Part shown: in pieces, positions 51,350-63,972 of the stretch | How the letters are laid out: the number at the start of each line of letters is the position of its first letter | How positions within the stretch are numbered: the stretch's first letter is position 1 | Source of the DNA: Hydromonas sp. | GTDB lineage: Bacteria; Pseudomonadota; Gammaproteobacteria; Burkholderiales; Burkholderiaceae | Direction of reading: 5' to 3' | Assembly: GCA_017495165.1 (NCBI GenBank) | Contig: JAFEII010000009.1 | Span: 89,781 to 153,780, forward strand | Length of the DNA stretch: 64,000 bases | Notes under the pieces: generated by a model | Told to the model about the DNA's origin: nothing | The model's database searches: none | What the model saw: the letters and a program-made list of their open reading frames with translations, nothing else | Made by a program: the position numbers and the translations under genes

Positions 51350-51724
51350 ATGTCTCAACCTCAAACTACTAAGGAAGTGTCAAACTCCAAATGGGGTGTG
51401 TGGCTTTCTGTAGTAATTATCGTGGCCTCTTTTTTGGCCTATTTTTATGTCTTGAAATCGGGTTCAAAATCATTGCCTGCTGCTGTGCTTGCGGGTGGTT
51501 TTTTATTGGCTGGCGTGGTTTTCTTTGTGTCGCCGACAGGTAAATGGTTTGTTTCTTTTGCCGCCGAGTCTTATAGAGAAGCGCGTAAAGTTGTGTGGCC
51601 GGAGCGCAATGATGTTTTTAAATTAACAGGCGTTGTGTCTGTTTTTGTGTTGATTATGGCATTCTTTATGTGGGGCGTGGATAAAGTGCTTGAAGCTATA
51701 CTGAAGTTATTGACAGGGGTTTAA
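51350..51724 (+). CDS. secE: Preprotein translocase subunit SecE
   Basis: 124 residues from the ATG at 51350 after AGAGGG, about the size of E. coli SecE. Two N-terminal membrane segments are followed by the conserved region [16 protein letters not shown] and a third membrane segment. It clamps SecY in the translocon. nusG follows after 1 nt. Confidence 0.95.
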   Translation: MSQPQTTKEVSNSKWGVWLSVVIIVASFLAYFYVLKSGSKSLPAAVLAGGFLLAGVVFFVSPTGKWFVSFAAESYREARKVVWPERNDVFKLTGVVSVFVLIMAFFMWGVDKVLEAILKLLTGV

Positions 51725-51725
51725 T

Positions 51726-52256
51726 ATGGAAAAGCGTTGGTATTTTATTCAAGTCTATTCAGGTATGGAAAAGCATGTTGAGCGCGCCCTGACGGAGCGT
51801 ATTTTGCGTTCTGATTTTTCTGATTTGTTTGGCAATGTGTTGGTTCCGACGGAAGAAGTCGTTGAGATGCGCAATGGCAAGCGGGTTGTGGTTGAGCGTC
51901 GGTTGTATAATGGTTATGTTTTAATTGAAATGGCGATGACCGATGAGACGTGGCACTTGGTGAAAAGTACGCCAAAAGTTTCTGGTTTCGTGGGTGGTGC
52001 GGGTAATAAGCCGCACGCAATTCCAACTGCGGATGTTGAAAAAATCTTGGCGCAAGCGAATGGCGAAGCGCCGCGACAAAAAATCGCCTTTGAAGTGGGT
52101 GAGGAAGTTCGCGTTTGCGAAGGTCCATTTGCGGATTTCAACGGTAGTATCGAAGAAGTTAATTATGAACGCAATAAATTGCGAGTGTCTGTTGCGATTT
52201 TTGGTCGTGCGACGCCTGTGGAATTGGGTTTTGATCAAGTGGAAAAGATCGTTTAA
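51726..52256 (+). CDS. nusG: Transcription termination/antitermination factor NusG
   Basis: 176 residues. The NGN domain opens with [20 protein letters not shown] and the KOW domain has [19 protein letters not shown]. It binds RNA polymerase and couples it to Rho or the ribosome. It is coupled to secE with a 1-nt gap. Confidence 0.96.
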   Translation: MEKRWYFIQVYSGMEKHVERALTERILRSDFSDLFGNVLVPTEEVVEMRNGKRVVVERRLYNGYVLIEMAMTDETWHLVKSTPKVSGFVGGAGNKPHAIPTADVEKILAQANGEAPRQKIAFEVGEEVRVCEGPFADFNGSIEEVNYERNKLRVSVAIFGRATPVELGFDQVEKIV

Positions 52257-52375
52257 GTTTTGTAACAGGTTAAGCGGTTCTGCCTGAGTTGATGTAAATC
52301 GGCTGAAATGAATCGTAAGAGGAGCTTGAGTAGGAATTATCTGAAAAAGCGTCAATACTCATTTTAGAGGTAATT

Positions 52376-52807
52376 ATGGCTAAGAAAATTATAGGCTTTA
52401 TTAAGCTGCAAATCCCTGCGGGGAAGGCGAATCCATCGCCACCAGTTGGTCCAGCTCTGGGTCAGCGTGGTTTAAATATTATGGAATTTTGTAAAGCGTT
52501 TAACGCGGCAACTCAAGGTATTGAGCCAGGTTTGCCGGTTCCTGTTGTGATTACAGCATTTGCAGACAAGAGTTTCACGTTTGTAATGAAAACCACGCCA
52601 GCAACTGTGTTGTTGAAAAAAGCAGCAAAAATCACCAAAGGCTCACCACGTCCGCATTCGGATAAGGTTGGTCACATCACCCGCGAACAAGCGGAAGAAA
52701 TTGCCAAAACCAAGCAAGCTGACTTGACTGCAGCAGATTTGGATGCGGCTGTTCGTATTATTGCGGGCAGTGCACGCAGTATGGGCATCACGGTAGAGGG
52801 TCTATAA
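52376..52807 (+). CDS. rplK: Ribosomal protein L11
   Basis: 143 residues. The N-terminal segment [21 protein letters not shown] is the thiostrepton/GTPase-centre side of L11. It binds 23S rRNA near the factor-binding site. rplA follows after 2 nt. Confidence 0.98.
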   Translation: MAKKIIGFIKLQIPAGKANPSPPVGPALGQRGLNIMEFCKAFNAATQGIEPGLPVPVVITAFADKSFTFVMKTTPATVLLKKAAKITKGSPRPHSDKVGHITREQAEEIAKTKQADLTAADLDAAVRIIAGSARSMGITVEGL

Positions 52808-52809
52808 TC

Positions 52810-53505
52810 ATGGCAAAGTTAACTAAACGTATGAAATTGTTGGCTGCTAAAGTCGACGCATCTAAAGCGTATAGCGCAGATGACGCATTGGCCTTGGTCA
52901 AAGAATGTGCGAATGCAAAATTCCCAGAGTCAATCGACGTGGCAATTCAATTGGGTGTTGATCCAAAAAAATCTGACCAAACGGTTCGTGGCGCAGTTGT
53001 GTTGCCAGCGGGTACGGGTAAATCTGTCCGCGTTGCGGTGTTTGCGCAAGGTGAAAAAGCAGACTTGGCTCGTGCAGCAGGCGCTGAAGTGGTCGGTATG
53101 GACGACTTGGCCGAGCAGGTCAAAGCCGGCAATATGGATTTTGATATTGTGATTGCAACGCCAGACGCCATGCGCGTTGTTGGTACCCTTGGTCAAATTT
53201 TAGGGCCTCGCGGCTTGATGCCGAATCCAAAAGTTGGTACGGTAACTGCTGACGTTGAAACGGCTGTTCGCAACGCAAAAGCAGGTCAGGTGCAGTTCCG
53301 TGTTGACAAAGGCGGTATTATCCACGCAACCATCGGTCGTGCGAGTTTTGAGCCAGCGGCATTGAAATCAAACTTGGCAGCATTGGTTGACGCTTTGATT
53401 AAATTAAAGCCAACTTCAAGCAAAGGTGTTTATTTGCGTAAAGTTGCTGTTTCGTCAACAATGGGTGTTGGTGTTCGTGTTGATAGTGGTACAATAGCAG
53501 GCTAA
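52810..53505 (+). CDS. rplA: Ribosomal protein L1
   Basis: 231 residues. Typical stretches are [19 protein letters not shown] and [14 protein letters not shown]. It forms the L1 stalk that moves E-site tRNA, and it represses its own rplKA mRNA in E. coli. Confidence 0.98.
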   Translation: MAKLTKRMKLLAAKVDASKAYSADDALALVKECANAKFPESIDVAIQLGVDPKKSDQTVRGAVVLPAGTGKSVRVAVFAQGEKADLARAAGAEVVGMDDLAEQVKAGNMDFDIVIATPDAMRVVGTLGQILGPRGLMPNPKVGTVTADVETAVRNAKAGQVQFRVDKGGIIHATIGRASFEPAALKSNLAALVDALIKLKPTSSKGVYLRKVAVSSTMGVGVRVDSGTIAG

Positions 53506-53789
53506 TCTGTAAAAATAAATGCGCTCAGTCATCTGGGCGCATCTTTGAACTTTGGGTCGTTGCTAATTTTGTGGTGTAAATGAGGCAGCGGGCTTTCAAA
53601 GACCGTGGGCGTTGAGCTGGTTTGCTGGTTCAACTTAATCGTGAGATGGGTTTACTTATCGAGCGGCCGACGCAGAAATGCGACCCCGAATCAGTTTTTG
53701 TTTGGCTTTGTCAAACCTAGACCTCGGATCAGTCGTTGGGCGTTATGGAGTTATTCATAACATATCTATTAACGATGTAGGAGTTTACC
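53506..53789 (+). promoter_or_regulatory. L10 leader upstream of rplJ
   Basis: 284 nt between rplA and rplJ with no gene. After a small hairpin (ATGCGC/GCGCAT near 53519-53542) comes a long structured region containing CAAAGACCGTGGGCG (53597-53611) and GGCCGACGCAGAAATGCG, close in order to the E. coli L10 leader where L10-L12 binds and blocks translation of rplJL. A promoter for rplJL-rpoBC may also lie here. Confidence 0.65.
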
Positions 53790-54284
53790 GTGGCACTAAA
53801 TATCGAAGGTAAAAAAGTTGTTGTCTCTGAAGTTGCTGCGTTGATTGCCAATGCACAAACGATGGCAGTGGCTGAATATAGTGGCGTTGCCGTTGGCGCG
53901 CTGACTACATTGCGTAAAACAGCTCGTGAGCAAGGCGTTCAAATCCGTGTGTTGAAAAACACGCTGGCGCGTCGTGCGATTGCAGGCACTTCGTTTGAAG
54001 TTTTGTCAAACGACTTGACAGGACAGTTGTTGTACAGCATCTCTGAAGATGCTGTTGCTGCAGCCAAAGTCTTGAATGATTTTGCTAAAACAAATGATAA
54101 ATTGGTTTTAAAAGCGGGCGTTTATAACGGCAAGCTATTAGACCAAGCAGGTATCAAAGCGTTGGCAAGTATCCCAAGTCGCGACGAGTTGTTGGCGAAA
54201 TTGGCTTACGTAATGAAAGCCCCTGTGGCAAAAATGGCGCGCGTTTTGGGTGCTGTTGCTGCACAAAAATCAGAAGCTGCGTAA
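53790..54284 (+). CDS. rplJ: Ribosomal protein L10
   Basis: 164 residues, starting with GTG at 53790, which follows AGGAG; no in-frame ATG is better. The N-terminus [21 protein letters not shown] and the C-terminal helix that carries L7/L12 dimers are present. It anchors the L12 stalk and represses its own mRNA through the leader. Confidence 0.97.
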   Translation: MALNIEGKKVVVSEVAALIANAQTMAVAEYSGVAVGALTTLRKTAREQGVQIRVLKNTLARRAIAGTSFEVLSNDLTGQLLYSISEDAVAAAKVLNDFAKTNDKLVLKAGVYNGKLLDQAGIKALASIPSRDELLAKLAYVMKAPVAKMARVLGAVAAQKSEAA

Positions 54285-54347
54285 TCACGCAAATTATTAT
54301 TTAATGATTCATCAGTTTTTAACTGATAAACACTATTGGAGTTTAAC

Positions 54348-54719
54348 ATGGCAGTATCTAAAGATGACATCCTAGAAGCCGTATCGGCAATGTCTGTAAT
54401 GGATTTGAATGAGTTGGTATCAGCATTTGAAGAAAAATTTGGCGTATCAGCCGCAGCCGTATCAGCAGGTCCTGCTGCTGGTGCTGGTGCAGCTGCAGTA
54501 GAAGAAAAGTCAGAATTTGACGTCATCTTGACTGACGCTGGCGCAAACAAAGTAAGCGCGATTAAAGCGGTTCGTGAAATCACTGGCTTGGGCTTGAAAG
54601 AAGCAAAAGACTTAGTTGATGGCGCACCTAAAGCAATCAAAGAAGGCATCTCTAAAGCAGACGCAGAAGCAACTGTTAAGAAATTAGAAGAAGCTGGCGC
54701 GAAAGCAGAAATGAAGTAA
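54348..54719 (+). CDS. rplL: Ribosomal protein L7/L12
   Basis: 123 residues from the ATG at 54348 after GGAG. The N-terminal dimerisation region, an Ala/Gly-rich hinge ([19 protein letters not shown]) and the globular domain with [16 protein letters not shown] and [16 protein letters not shown] are all present. It recruits translation factors. Confidence 0.98.
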   Translation: MAVSKDDILEAVSAMSVMDLNELVSAFEEKFGVSAAAVSAGPAAGAGAAAVEEKSEFDVILTDAGANKVSAIKAVREITGLGLKEAKDLVDGAPKAIKEGISKADAEATVKKLEEAGAKAEMK

Positions 54720-54734
54720 TTTACTTCGTTTTAA

Positions 54735-54773
54735 AAGTAAGGCTGACACACGTTGTGTGTTCAGCCTTTACTT
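54735..54773 (+). promoter_or_regulatory. Long hairpin after rplL
   Basis: The arms AAGTAAGGCTGACACAC and GTGTGTTCAGCCTTTACTT pair over most of their length with two single-base bulges. In E. coli the same gap holds a partial terminator and an RNase III site that lower rpoBC relative to ribosomal proteins. The position and shape fit that role. Confidence 0.6.
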
Positions 54774-55101
54774 GTCTTTAAAGTGGTGTGTTTGAATTGA
54801 GCGGGATTTTGAGGTGGAAATACCTAATGAGTCAATAAAACAAAGTGTTTTTTAGAGGATACTTTAGAGAATACTTTGTTTTATTTTCTTCACCAGACTG
54901 CAAGAAAATAAATTTGGTCGGGCTGATTTTTGTCCAAGGTGCAAGTGTTGCGACAGCGTTCGCAAAGGTCTTGCATTTTGCTTAAATGAGCTGTCCGCCA
55001 GCGATTGGTAGTGGCCAATCACCAAAACCCCTCATTACGTCAGTCAACGTCGATTTTGCCGTGCCCGCTCATGCATGCACGGTACACCTTTGGAGTGATT
55101 C
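54774..55101 (+). other. rplL-rpoB intergenic region with a second hairpin
   Basis: No gene in this 328-bp stretch. AATAAAACAAAGT (54834-54846) and ACTTTGTTTTATT (54873-54885) pair perfectly over 13 bp with a 26-nt loop. The core CAAAGT/ACTTTG is the same as in the hairpins at 14549 and 21746. The last 100 nt before rpoB show no strong Shine-Dalgarno beyond GGAG at 55091-55094. Confidence 0.5.
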
Positions 55102-58100
55102 ATGGCTCAAGCCCAAGCTTACTCGTACACCGAAAAGAAGCGCATTCGTAAAAGCTTTGCGAAGCGTGAAGTGGTACAACCCGTTCCCTATTTGCTCGAA
55201 ACACAATTGCACTCGTTTTATGACTTTTTGCAAGCGCAAAAAGCCCCGATGGCGCGTGACAATACTGGCCTGCAAGCCGCGTTTACTTCGATTTTCCCGA
55301 TTCAATCGCACAACGGCATGGCGCGCTTAGAATTCGTGTCCTACGAATTGGCCAGCCCTGCGTTTGATGTTAAGGAATGTCAGCAACGTGGCTTGACTTA
55401 TTGCTCAGCCTTGCGCGCCAAAGTGCGCTTGGTCTTGATGGACAAGGAAGCGTCAAAGCCAACCATTAAAGAAGTTAAAGAGCAAGAAGTTTATATGGGT
55501 GAAATGCCGCTCATGACCGACACTGGCTCGTTTGTGATTAACGGTACAGAGCGCGTGATCGTGTCTCAGCTGCATCGCTCGCCTGGCGTGTTCTTTGAAC
55601 ACGACAAAGGCAAAACCCACAGCTCCGGCAAATTGCTGTTCTCAGCCCGTATCATTCCTTACCGTGGTTCATGGTTGGACTTTGAGTTTGACGCCAAAGA
55701 TATTTTATATTTCCGCGTCGACCGTCGCCGCAAAATGCCTGTCACGATTTTAATGAAGGCTTTGGGCATGATGCCCGAAGAGATTTTGGCAACGTTCTTT
55801 GAGTTCACAACCGTCACGCTTGCGCCCAATGAGGGCGGCTTTATTGACGTGGTTACCGATCGTTTGCGTGGTGAAGTAGCCGCTTTTGATATTGTCGATA
55901 AATCAGGCAACGTCTTGGTGGCGCGTGACAAACGCATCACGGGCAAACACATTCGCGACATTGAAAAAGCGGGTTTGAAACAAATTGCAGTGCCTGATGA
56001 CTACTTGTTTGGCTTAATTGTTGCCAAAAACTTAATTGACAGCGACACGGGTGAAGTGATTGCCAACGCCAATGCAGAGTTGACCGAAGAGTTGCTTAAA
56101 AAACTGCGTGCGGCAAATGTAAAAACAGTCGAAGTCTTGTACACCAACGAGCTTGACCATGGCGCGTTTATTTCAAACTCGCTGCGTTTGGATGAGACCG
56201 CAGACCAAATGGCTGCGCGTGTGGCGATTTACCGCATGATGCGCCCTGGTGAGCCACCAACAGAGGAGTCTGTTGAGGCCTTGTTTGCACGTCTGTTTTA
56301 CAACCCAGATGCGTATGATTTGTCGCGCGTGGGTCGTATGAAATTCAACCGTCGCTTAAACCGCGATACGGACGAAGGCTTGATGGTTTTAGAAGACAAA
56401 GACATCATGGATGTGATTCACACCTTGGTTGATTTGCGTAATGGCAAAGGTGAAGTTGATGATATTGACCATTTGGGCAATCGCCGCGTGCGTTGTGTCG
56501 GTGAATTAACTGAAAACCAATTCCGTTCAGGCTTGGCGCGTGTGGAACGTGCCGTTAAAGAGCGCTTGGCGCAAGCCGAATCAGAAGGTTTGTTGCCGCA
56601 TGATTTGATTAACTCCAAACCGATTTCGTCGGCAATCCGTGAGTTTTTTGGCTCAAGCCAGCTGTCTCAATTTATGGATCAAACCAATCCATTGTCAGAA
56701 ATTACGCACAAACGCCGCGTTTCTGCCCTGGGCCCTGGTGGTTTGACGCGTGAACGCGCAGGTTTTGAGGTGCGTGACGTGCATCCAACCCATTACGGTC
56801 GCGTCTGCCCAATTGAAACGCCTGAGGGACCAAACATTGGTTTGATCAACTCAATGTCAATTTATGCGCGCTTGAATGAGTATGGCTTCTTAGAAACGCC
56901 ATATCGCCAAGTGGTTGACCAAAAAGTCACCACCCAAGTTGATTACTTGTCTGCGATTGAAGAAGGCAAATACGTGATTGCGCAGGCAAATGCAACCCTA
57001 GATAAAACCGGTAAGTTGACCGATGAACTCGTTTCTGCGCGTGAAGCGGGTGAATCGTTGCTCGTCACGCCAGATCGCATTCAATACATGGACGTTGCGC
57101 CATCGCAAATCGTATCGGTTGCCGCATCGCTGATTCCATTCCTAGAACACGATGATGCGAATCGCGCGTTAATGGGCTCAAACATGCAACGTCAAGCTGT
57201 GCCATGCTTGCGCGCTGAAAAAGCCGTGGTGGGAACAGGGATTGAGCGCACGGTTGCGGTTGACTCGGGCACTGCGGTTCAAGCATTGCGTGGCGGTGTG
57301 ATTGATTATATTGACGCAAACCGTATCGTGATTCGCGTACGCGACGATGAAACCGTTGCGGGCGAAGTTGGCGTGGATATTTACAGCATGATTAAATACA
57401 CACGTTCAAACCAAAACACCAACATCAATCAACGTCCAATCGTCAAAAAAGGCGACATCGTTGCCCGTGGCGACGTGATTGCTGACGGCGCATCAACTGA
57501 CTTGGGTGAATTGGCTTTGGGTCAAAACATGATGGTTGCGTTCATGCCTTGGAACGGTTACAACTTTGAAGATTCGATTCTGATTTCTGAAAAAGTGGTG
57601 GCAGACGACCGCTACACCTCGATTCACATCGAAGAACTCACCGTTGTGGCGCGTGACACCAAACTGGGTGCAGAAGACATCACCAAAGATATTTCTAATT
57701 TGGCTGAAGCACAATTGGGTCGTTTGGATGAATCAGGTATTATTTTCATCGGCGCAGAAGTGCAAGCGGGCGACGTTTTGGTTGGTAAAGTGACGCCAAA
57801 AGGCGAAACCCAGCTCACGCCTGAAGAAAAATTGCTGCGTGCGATTTTTGGTGAAAAAGCATCTGATGTGAAAGACACGTCATTGCGCGTACCTGGCGGC
57901 ACAGTCGGTACGGTCATCGACGTGCAGGTGTTTACCCGCGAAGGTACACCACGTGATGCACGCGCTGAGTCAATTATCCAAGACGAATTAACCCGCTACC
58001 GTCATGATTTAGACGATCAAATGCGGATTGTCGAAGGCGATGCGTTTATTCGTCTAGAAAAAACCCTCGCAGGCAAAGTCGCCAATGGTGGGCCAAACAA

Positions 58101-59229
58101 ACTGGCCAAAGGTGCCAAAATCACCAAAGACTACCTAGAAGACTTGGCTGATAAGTACAAATGGTTTGATATTCGCTTGGCCGATGATGACGCCGCCAAA
58201 GCCATGGAGTCGGTGCGCGATTCGTTGGAACAAAAACGTGCGCAATTCACCAACGCGTTTGATGAGAAACGCAAAAAACTCACACAAGGCGATGACTTAC
58301 AAGCCGGCGTGATTAAAATGGTCAAGGTGTATTTGGCCGTCAAACGTCGCTTACAGCCAGGTGACAAAATGGCGGGTCGCCACGGTAATAAAGGTGTGGT
58401 TTCACGCATTTTGCCAGTCGAAGACATGCCGCACATGGCGGACGGTACGCCAGTTGACGTGTTGCTCAACCCATTGGGTGTGCCATCGCGTATGAATGTG
58501 GGGCAGGTTTTAGAAGTGCATTTGGGCTGGGCAGCAAAAGGCTTGGGCTGGCGCATCGACAAGATGTTGGCAGAGCAGGTCAAGGTCGAAAAAATGCGTG
58601 AATTCTTGGACAAAATCTACAATTCATCAGGTCAAAGCACTGATTTCAAACAGATGTCTGACGATGAAGTGATGGAATTGGCGCAAAACCTCAAAAAAGG
58701 TGTGCCATTTGCCACGCCAGTGTTTGACGGTGCCTCTGAAAAAGAAATCCGCAACATGCTTGATTTGGCATTCCCTGATGACGACCCAGCCACGGCTTTG
58801 CGCGGCTTTACGCCAAGTAAAACCCAAGTGCGCTTGTACGATGGCCGCACGGGTGACGCGTTTGAGCGCCATGTCACGGTAGGTTTCATGCACGTGTTGA
58901 AACTCCACCATTTGGTTGACGACAAAATGCACGCCCGCTCAACTGGGCCGTACAGTTTGGTTACGCAGCAGCCATTGGGCGGTAAAGCCCAATTTGGTGG
59001 CCAGCGTTTTGGTGAGATGGAAGTCTGGGCACTCGAAGCCTACGGCGCATCGTATATTTTGCAAGAAATGTTGACGGTTAAGTCGGATGACATTAACGGT
59101 CGAACCAAAATGTATGACAGCTTGGTCAAAGGCGAACACTCAATTGATGCAGGCATGCCTGAGTCATTTAACGTGTTGGTCAAAGAGATACGCTCACTTG
59201 GCGTTGATATCGATTTAGAACGAACTTAA
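55102..59229 (+). CDS. rpoB: RNA polymerase subunit beta
   Basis: 1375 residues, full length for Betaproteobacteria. The rifampicin-binding cluster reads [20 protein letters not shown] followed by [11 protein letters not shown], with the sensitive-type residues at the usual positions (Q513, D516, H526, S531 in E. coli numbering). The start ATG at 55102 follows GGAG. It forms the catalytic core with rpoC, 14 nt downstream. Confidence 0.98.
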   Translation: MAQAQAYSYTEKKRIRKSFAKREVVQPVPYLLETQLHSFYDFLQAQKAPMARDNTGLQAAFTSIFPIQSHNGMARLEFVSYELASPAFDVKECQQRGLTYCSALRAKVRLVLMDKEASKPTIKEVKEQEVYMGEMPLMTDTGSFVINGTERVIVSQLHRSPGVFFEHDKGKTHSSGKLLFSARIIPYRGSWLDFEFDAKDILYFRVDRRRKMPVTILMKALGMMPEEILATFFEFTTVTLAPNEGGFIDVVTDRLRGEVAAFDIVDKSGNVLVARDKRITGKHIRDIEKAGLKQIAVPDDYLFGLIVAKNLIDSDTGEVIANANAELTEELLKKLRAANVKTVEVLYTNELDHGAFISNSLRLDETADQMAARVAIYRMMRPGEPPTEESVEALFARLFYNPDAYDLSRVGRMKFNRRLNRDTDEGLMVLEDKDIMDVIHTLVDLRNGKGEVDDIDHLGNRRVRCVGELTENQFRSGLARVERAVKERLAQAESEGLLPHDLINSKPISSAIREFFGSSQLSQFMDQTNPLSEITHKRRVSALGPGGLTRERAGFEVRDVHPTHYGRVCPIETPEGPNIGLINSMSIYARLNEYGFLETPYRQVVDQKVTTQVDYLSAIEEGKYVIAQANATLDKTGKLTDELVSAREAGESLLVTPDRIQYMDVAPSQIVSVAASLIPFLEHDDANRALMGSNMQRQAVPCLRAEKAVVGTGIERTVAVDSGTAVQALRGGVIDYIDANRIVIRVRDDETVAGEVGVDIYSMIKYTRSNQNTNINQRPIVKKGDIVARGDVIADGASTDLGELALGQNMMVAFMPWNGYNFEDSILISEKVVADDRYTSIHIEELTVVARDTKLGAEDITKDISNLAEAQLGRLDESGIIFIGAEVQAGDVLVGKVTPKGETQLTPEEKLLRAIFGEKASDVKDTSLRVPGGTVGTVIDVQVFTREGTPRDARAESIIQDELTRYRHDLDDQMRIVEGDAFIRLEKTLAGKVANGGPNKLAKGAKITKDYLEDLADKYKWFDIRLADDDAAKAMESVRDSLEQKRAQFTNAFDEKRKKLTQGDDLQAGVIKMVKVYLAVKRRLQPGDKMAGRHGNKGVVSRILPVEDMPHMADGTPVDVLLNPLGVPSRMNVGQVLEVHLGWAAKGLGWRIDKMLAEQVKVEKMREFLDKIYNSSGQSTDFKQMSDDEVMELAQNLKKGVPFATPVFDGASEKEIRNMLDLAFPDDDPATALRGFTPSKTQVRLYDGRTGDAFERHVTVGFMHVLKLHHLVDDKMHARSTGPYSLVTQQPLGGKAQFGGQRFGEMEVWALEAYGASYILQEMLTVKSDDINGRTKMYDSLVKGEHSIDAGMPESFNVLVKEIRSLGVDIDLERT

Positions 59230-59243
59230 TAGGAGCGTTAAAT

Positions 59244-62200
59244 ATGAAAGCATTGCTCGACTTATTTAAACAAGTCCAACAGGATGACAATTTTGAAGCC
59301 ATTAACATTGGTTTGGCTTCACCTGAAAAAATCCGCTCATGGTCATTTGGCGAAGTCAAAAAGCCAGAAACCATTAACTACCGCACGTTCAAGCCTGAAC
59401 GTGACGGCTTGTTTTGCGCCAAAATTTTTGGCCCAATCAAAGACTATGAATGCTTGTGTGGCAAATACAAACGCCTCAAACACCGTGGCGTGATTTGCGA
59501 ACGTTGTGGTGTTGAAGTCACTTTGACCAAAGTTCGTCGTGACCGCATGGGTCACATCGAGCTGGCCGCACCTGTGTCGCACATTTGGTTCTTAAAATCA
59601 CTCCCATCTCGTTTGGGTATGGTTCTTGATATGACCTTGCGTGACATCGAACGTGTGCTGTACTTTGAAGCATACGTTGTGATTGAGCCGGGTATGACGC
59701 CGCTCAAACGCTGCCAAATCATGACCGAAGACGATTTTTACGCCAAAACCGAAGAGCACGGCGACGAATTCCGTGCCTTGATGGGCGCAGAAGGGATTCG
59801 CGAATTGCTCCAAAGTTTGGACATCGAAGGCGACGTCGAGCGTTTGCGCGCTGATTTGCAAGCCACGTCTTCTGACGCAAAAATCAAAAAAATCGCCAAA
59901 CGTCTCAAAATTTTAGAAGCGTTCCAACGCTCAGGTATCAAGCCTGAATGGATGGTGATGGAGGTTTTACCTGTCTTGCCACCTGATTTGCGTCCCTTGG
60001 TACCGCTGGATGGTGGTCGTTTTGCGACATCTGACTTAAATGACTTGTATCGCCGCGTGATTAACCGCAACAACCGCCTCAAGCGTTTGTTGGAGTTGCG
60101 CGCGCCAGACATCATTGTGCGCAACGAAAAACGCATGCTGCAAGAAGCGGTTGATAGCTTGCTGGACAACGGTCGTCGCGGTAAAGCCATGGCAGGCGCA
60201 AACAAACGTGCGCTCAAGTCATTGGCCGACATGATTAAAGGTAAAGGCGGTCGTTTCCGTCAAAATCTGTTGGGTAAACGGGTCGATTACTCTGGCCGTT
60301 CTGTGATTGTGGTTGGGCCGCAGCTTAAATTGCATCAATGCGGTTTGCCAAAATTGATGGCGTTGGAACTGTTCAAACCATTTATTTACAACAAACTCGA
60401 CACCATGGGCTTGGCGAACACAATTAAAACCGCCAAACGCATGGTTGAAATGCACGAACCTGTCGTGTGGGATATTCTCGAAGAAGTGATTCGCGAACAT
60501 CCAGTCATGCTCAACCGCGCACCCACCTTGCATCGCCTTGGGATTCAAGCGTTTGAACCTGTGCTGATTGAAGGCAAAGCGATTCAATTGCACCCATTGG
60601 TTTGTTCCGCATTTAACGCCGACTTTGACGGTGACCAAATGGCGGTTCACGTCCCATTGAGTTTAGAAGCACAAACCGAAGCGCGTACCTTGATGTTGGC
60701 ATCAAACAACGTATTGTTCCCAGCCTCTGGTGAACCATCAATTGTGCCATCGCAAGATATTGTGCTTGGTTTGTATTACGCCACCCGCGCCAAAACCAAT
60801 GGCAAAGGTGAAGGCATGATTTTCACTGATGTGAATGAAGTTCAGCGCGCATTTGCGGCGGATGAAGTATCGCTCACCACCCGCATCACCACCCGCATCG
60901 CTGAAGTCGACATCAACGCGGAAACGGGCGAGCACACCACGCGCCTCAAGCGTTATGAAACCACGGTTGGTCGTGCATTCTTGTCAGAAATTTTGCCAGC
61001 AGGTCTGTCATTTGAAATTTTAAACAAAGCATTGAAGAAAAAAGAAATTTCAAAATTAATTACGTTTGTATTCCGCAAATGCGGCCTAAACGAAACGGTT
61101 CTATTTGCAGACCGCTTAAAAAACAACGGTTTTGCCTTGGCAACCCGCGCAGGCATCTCGATTGCGATTGACGACATGTTGATTCCAGACGCAAAAGAAG
61201 GCTTAATCAACGCGGCCACCACAGAAGTGCGTGAAATCCAGCAACAATACGCCTCAGGTTTGGTTACCGCAGGCGAGCGTTACAACAAAGTGATTGATAT
61301 TTGGGGGCGCGCCTCAGACCAAGTCGGTAAAGCCATGATGGATAATTTATCCACCGACGCAGTCAAAGACCGCCACGGCAACGACACGCGCGAAGAATCC
61401 TTCAACGCCATTTACATGATGGCCGACTCGGGCGCGCGTGGTTCAGCCGCTCAGATTCGTCAGTTGGCAGGAATGCGCGGTTTGATGGCAAAACCAGACG
61501 GCTCAATTATCGAAACCCCGATTATTGCGAACTTCCGCGAAGGTCTGAACGTGTTGCAATACTTTAACTCGACCCACGGGGCGCGAAAAGGTTTGGCCGA
61601 TACCGCACTGAAAACCGCAAACTCGGGTTACTTAACCCGCCGTTTGGTGGATGTGACCCAAGATTTGGTCGTGGTTGAAGACGATTGCGGCACAAACAAT
61701 GGCGTGTTCATGAAAGCCATCGTTGAAGGTGGTGTGGTGATTGAAACCTTGGCAGACCGCGTATTCGGTCGCGTTGCCGCAGCAGACATCATCAACCCTG
61801 AAACACAAGAAACCGTGTTTGAAGCAGGTACATTGTTGGATGAAGACAAAGTCGAACTCATCACCAAATTGGGCGTGGACGAAGTCAAAGCCCGCACCCC
61901 ATTGACGTGCGAAACGCGTTTTGGCTTATGCGCCAAATGCTACGGGCGTGACTTGGGTCGCGGCGGCTTAATCAACAACGGCGAAGCAGTCGGCGTGATT
62001 GCGGCGCAATCGATTGGTGAACCAGGGACTCAGCTCACCATGCGTACCTTCCACATTGGTGGTGCGGCACAGCGCGCAGTGGTGGTTTCAAGCGTTGAAG
62101 CCAAGTCAAACGGTATCATTCGCTTTACCAACACCATGCGTTATGTGACCAACAGCAAAGGCGAGCAAATCGTGATTTCTCGTTCGGGCGAACTTATCAT

Positions 62201-63458
62201 TACCGACGATTACGGCCGTGAACGCGAACGCCATAAATTGCCATACGGTGCGAACTTGTTGTTCGTTGACGGTGCGCAAATCAAAGCCGGTACACAATTG
62301 GCCACTTGGGATCCATTGACCCGTCCGATTATTACCGAATACGCAGGTACAACGCGTTTTGAAAGTGTTGAAGAGGGCGTGACTGTTGCCAAGCAAATCG
62401 ACGAAGTGACTGGTTTGTCAACCTTGGTGGCGATTGATCCAAAACGTCGCAGCGCCACGTCTAAGGCCACGCGTCCACAGGTTAAATTGATTAACGCCGC
62501 AGGCGAAGAAGTCAAGATTCCAGGCACCGAACACGCAGTAACCATCGGTTTCCCAGTAGGCGCGTTGATTACCGTGCGCGATGGCCAAGAAGTTGGCAAA
62601 GGTGAAGTTTTGGCGCGTATTCCAATGGAATCGCAAAAAACCCGTGATATTACAGGGGGTTTACCGCGCGTTGCAGAGTTGTTTGAAGCGCGTTCACCAA
62701 AAGACGCAGGGATGTTGGCAGAAGTTACAGGTGTCATTTCCTTTGGTAAAGAAACCCGTGGCAAGCAACGTTTGGTCATCACCGACCTTGACGGCGTGGC
62801 GCACGAAGTCTTGATTGGCAAAGAAAAACACCTCTCTGTCCATGAGGGTCAAGTCGTGAATAAAGGCGAGGTCATCATCGAAGGCCCTGCCGACCCGCAA
62901 GACATCTTGCGTCTGTTAGGCATCGAAGCCTTGGCAACGTATATTGTCAGTGAGGTTCAAGACGTGTATCGCTTACAAGGCGTGAAAATCAATGACAAAC
63001 ACATTGAAGTCATCGTACGTCAAATGTTGCGCCGCGTTCAAATTGTCGATGCTGGTGACACCAAGTTTATTCAAGGTGAACAAGTTGAGCGCTCAGACAT
63101 GCTCAATGAAAATGACCGCATGCTTGCCCAAGACAAATTGCCAGCAACATACAGCAACGTTCTCTTAGGGATTACCAAAGCATCGCTGTCAACCAACTCG
63201 TTTATTTCGGCCGCATCGTTCCAAGAAACCACTCGGGTCTTGACCGAAGCTGCAATTATGGGCAAGCGGGATGAATTGCGTGGCTTGAAAGAAAACGTGA
63301 TTGTGGGTCGCTTGATTCCAGCGGGTACAGGCTTGGCGTTCCATAAGGCACGCGTTGCGAAGAAAGCTTACGAGCGTCATCGTTCCGAGCAGATTCAAAG
63401 CGAGGCTGTGGCAGTGCAGGAAGTTGCTTCAACGATTGTTGAGAATCCGTTCGAATAA
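59244..63458 (+). CDS. rpoC: RNA polymerase subunit beta'
   Basis: 1404 residues. The zinc site near the N-terminus is in [20 protein letters not shown] plus the following cysteine. The catalytic Mg site is NADFDGDQM and the second zinc site has [16 protein letters not shown]. It completes the rpoBC unit. Start ATG at 59244 after AGGAG. Confidence 0.98.
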   Translation: MKALLDLFKQVQQDDNFEAINIGLASPEKIRSWSFGEVKKPETINYRTFKPERDGLFCAKIFGPIKDYECLCGKYKRLKHRGVICERCGVEVTLTKVRRDRMGHIELAAPVSHIWFLKSLPSRLGMVLDMTLRDIERVLYFEAYVVIEPGMTPLKRCQIMTEDDFYAKTEEHGDEFRALMGAEGIRELLQSLDIEGDVERLRADLQATSSDAKIKKIAKRLKILEAFQRSGIKPEWMVMEVLPVLPPDLRPLVPLDGGRFATSDLNDLYRRVINRNNRLKRLLELRAPDIIVRNEKRMLQEAVDSLLDNGRRGKAMAGANKRALKSLADMIKGKGGRFRQNLLGKRVDYSGRSVIVVGPQLKLHQCGLPKLMALELFKPFIYNKLDTMGLANTIKTAKRMVEMHEPVVWDILEEVIREHPVMLNRAPTLHRLGIQAFEPVLIEGKAIQLHPLVCSAFNADFDGDQMAVHVPLSLEAQTEARTLMLASNNVLFPASGEPSIVPSQDIVLGLYYATRAKTNGKGEGMIFTDVNEVQRAFAADEVSLTTRITTRIAEVDINAETGEHTTRLKRYETTVGRAFLSEILPAGLSFEILNKALKKKEISKLITFVFRKCGLNETVLFADRLKNNGFALATRAGISIAIDDMLIPDAKEGLINAATTEVREIQQQYASGLVTAGERYNKVIDIWGRASDQVGKAMMDNLSTDAVKDRHGNDTREESFNAIYMMADSGARGSAAQIRQLAGMRGLMAKPDGSIIETPIIANFREGLNVLQYFNSTHGARKGLADTALKTANSGYLTRRLVDVTQDLVVVEDDCGTNNGVFMKAIVEGGVVIETLADRVFGRVAAADIINPETQETVFEAGTLLDEDKVELITKLGVDEVKARTPLTCETRFGLCAKCYGRDLGRGGLINNGEAVGVIAAQSIGEPGTQLTMRTFHIGGAAQRAVVVSSVEAKSNGIIRFTNTMRYVTNSKGEQIVISRSGELIITDDYGRERERHKLPYGANLLFVDGAQIKAGTQLATWDPLTRPIITEYAGTTRFESVEEGVTVAKQIDEVTGLSTLVAIDPKRRSATSKATRPQVKLINAAGEEVKIPGTEHAVTIGFPVGALITVRDGQEVGKGEVLARIPMESQKTRDITGGLPRVAELFEARSPKDAGMLAEVTGVISFGKETRGKQRLVITDLDGVAHEVLIGKEKHLSVHEGQVVNKGEVIIEGPADPQDILRLLGIEALATYIVSEVQDVYRLQGVKINDKHIEVIVRQMLRRVQIVDAGDTKFIQGEQVERSDMLNENDRMLAQDKLPATYSNVLLGITKASLSTNSFISAASFQETTRVLTEAAIMGKRDELRGLKENVIVGRLIPAGTGLAFHKARVAKKAYERHRSEQIQSEAVAVQEVASTIVENPFE

Positions 63459-63475
63459 GAACATGTCGCGTTACG

Positions 63476-63508
63476 TAAAAGCCCTGAGAAATCAGGGCTT
63501 TTATTTTA
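63476..63508 (+). terminator. Terminator after rpoC
   Basis: TAAAAGCCCTGA and TCAGGGCTTTTA form a perfect 12-bp stem with a 4-nt loop, followed by TTTTA. Confidence 0.88.
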
Positions 63509-63972
63509 AGATGAAGGTCAAAAATGACGCCCGCATACAGCATTGAAAAATAGGCTCTATTCGGTTTTGTGTGGGTGAAGTTTCACAAAAACCCTCAAAT
63601 AATCACGGTTGCTGGCTGTGCCTACAAAGGGATGAAGCCCATACGCTGCGCTTATTTGCTATCGAAAGGCATGGAAAAATTCCGTTGCATCCCTTTGCAT
63701 TAAAGGCTTACAAAGGTTTGGCCAGCAGACGGTACGCTCATTTAAATTCAGCGATTTTCAACAAGGAAGCCAAATGCGAGTTATTCGGAAATGAGGTCTT
63801 GGTGCAAAATACCGTTCACACATAGGCCAATAAAATTGAGACTGCCCATACCAAACCTGGTAGAGTCAATTTCAAGATTATCCACGCCAGACCAGTAAAT
63901 CCGATATATCATTAGATGTTTAGTCCCACAATCTTAAGGAGCGCCATTGTCTGAAATAAAGGAGACAAATTT
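63509..63972. other. Gene-free stretch before the window end
   Basis: 464 bp without a gene that I can support. Two 10-nt arms, CAAAGGGATG (near 63627) and CATCCCTTTG (near 63688), are inverted. The region is AT-richer than rpoC and has short frames only. It may be degraded insertion-sequence material, because a transposase-like start follows. Confidence 0.35.

Noticed and set aside
63571..63825. An 84-codon open frame after rpoC
   Set aside because: No ribosome site and no recognisable features; more likely chance in degraded sequence.
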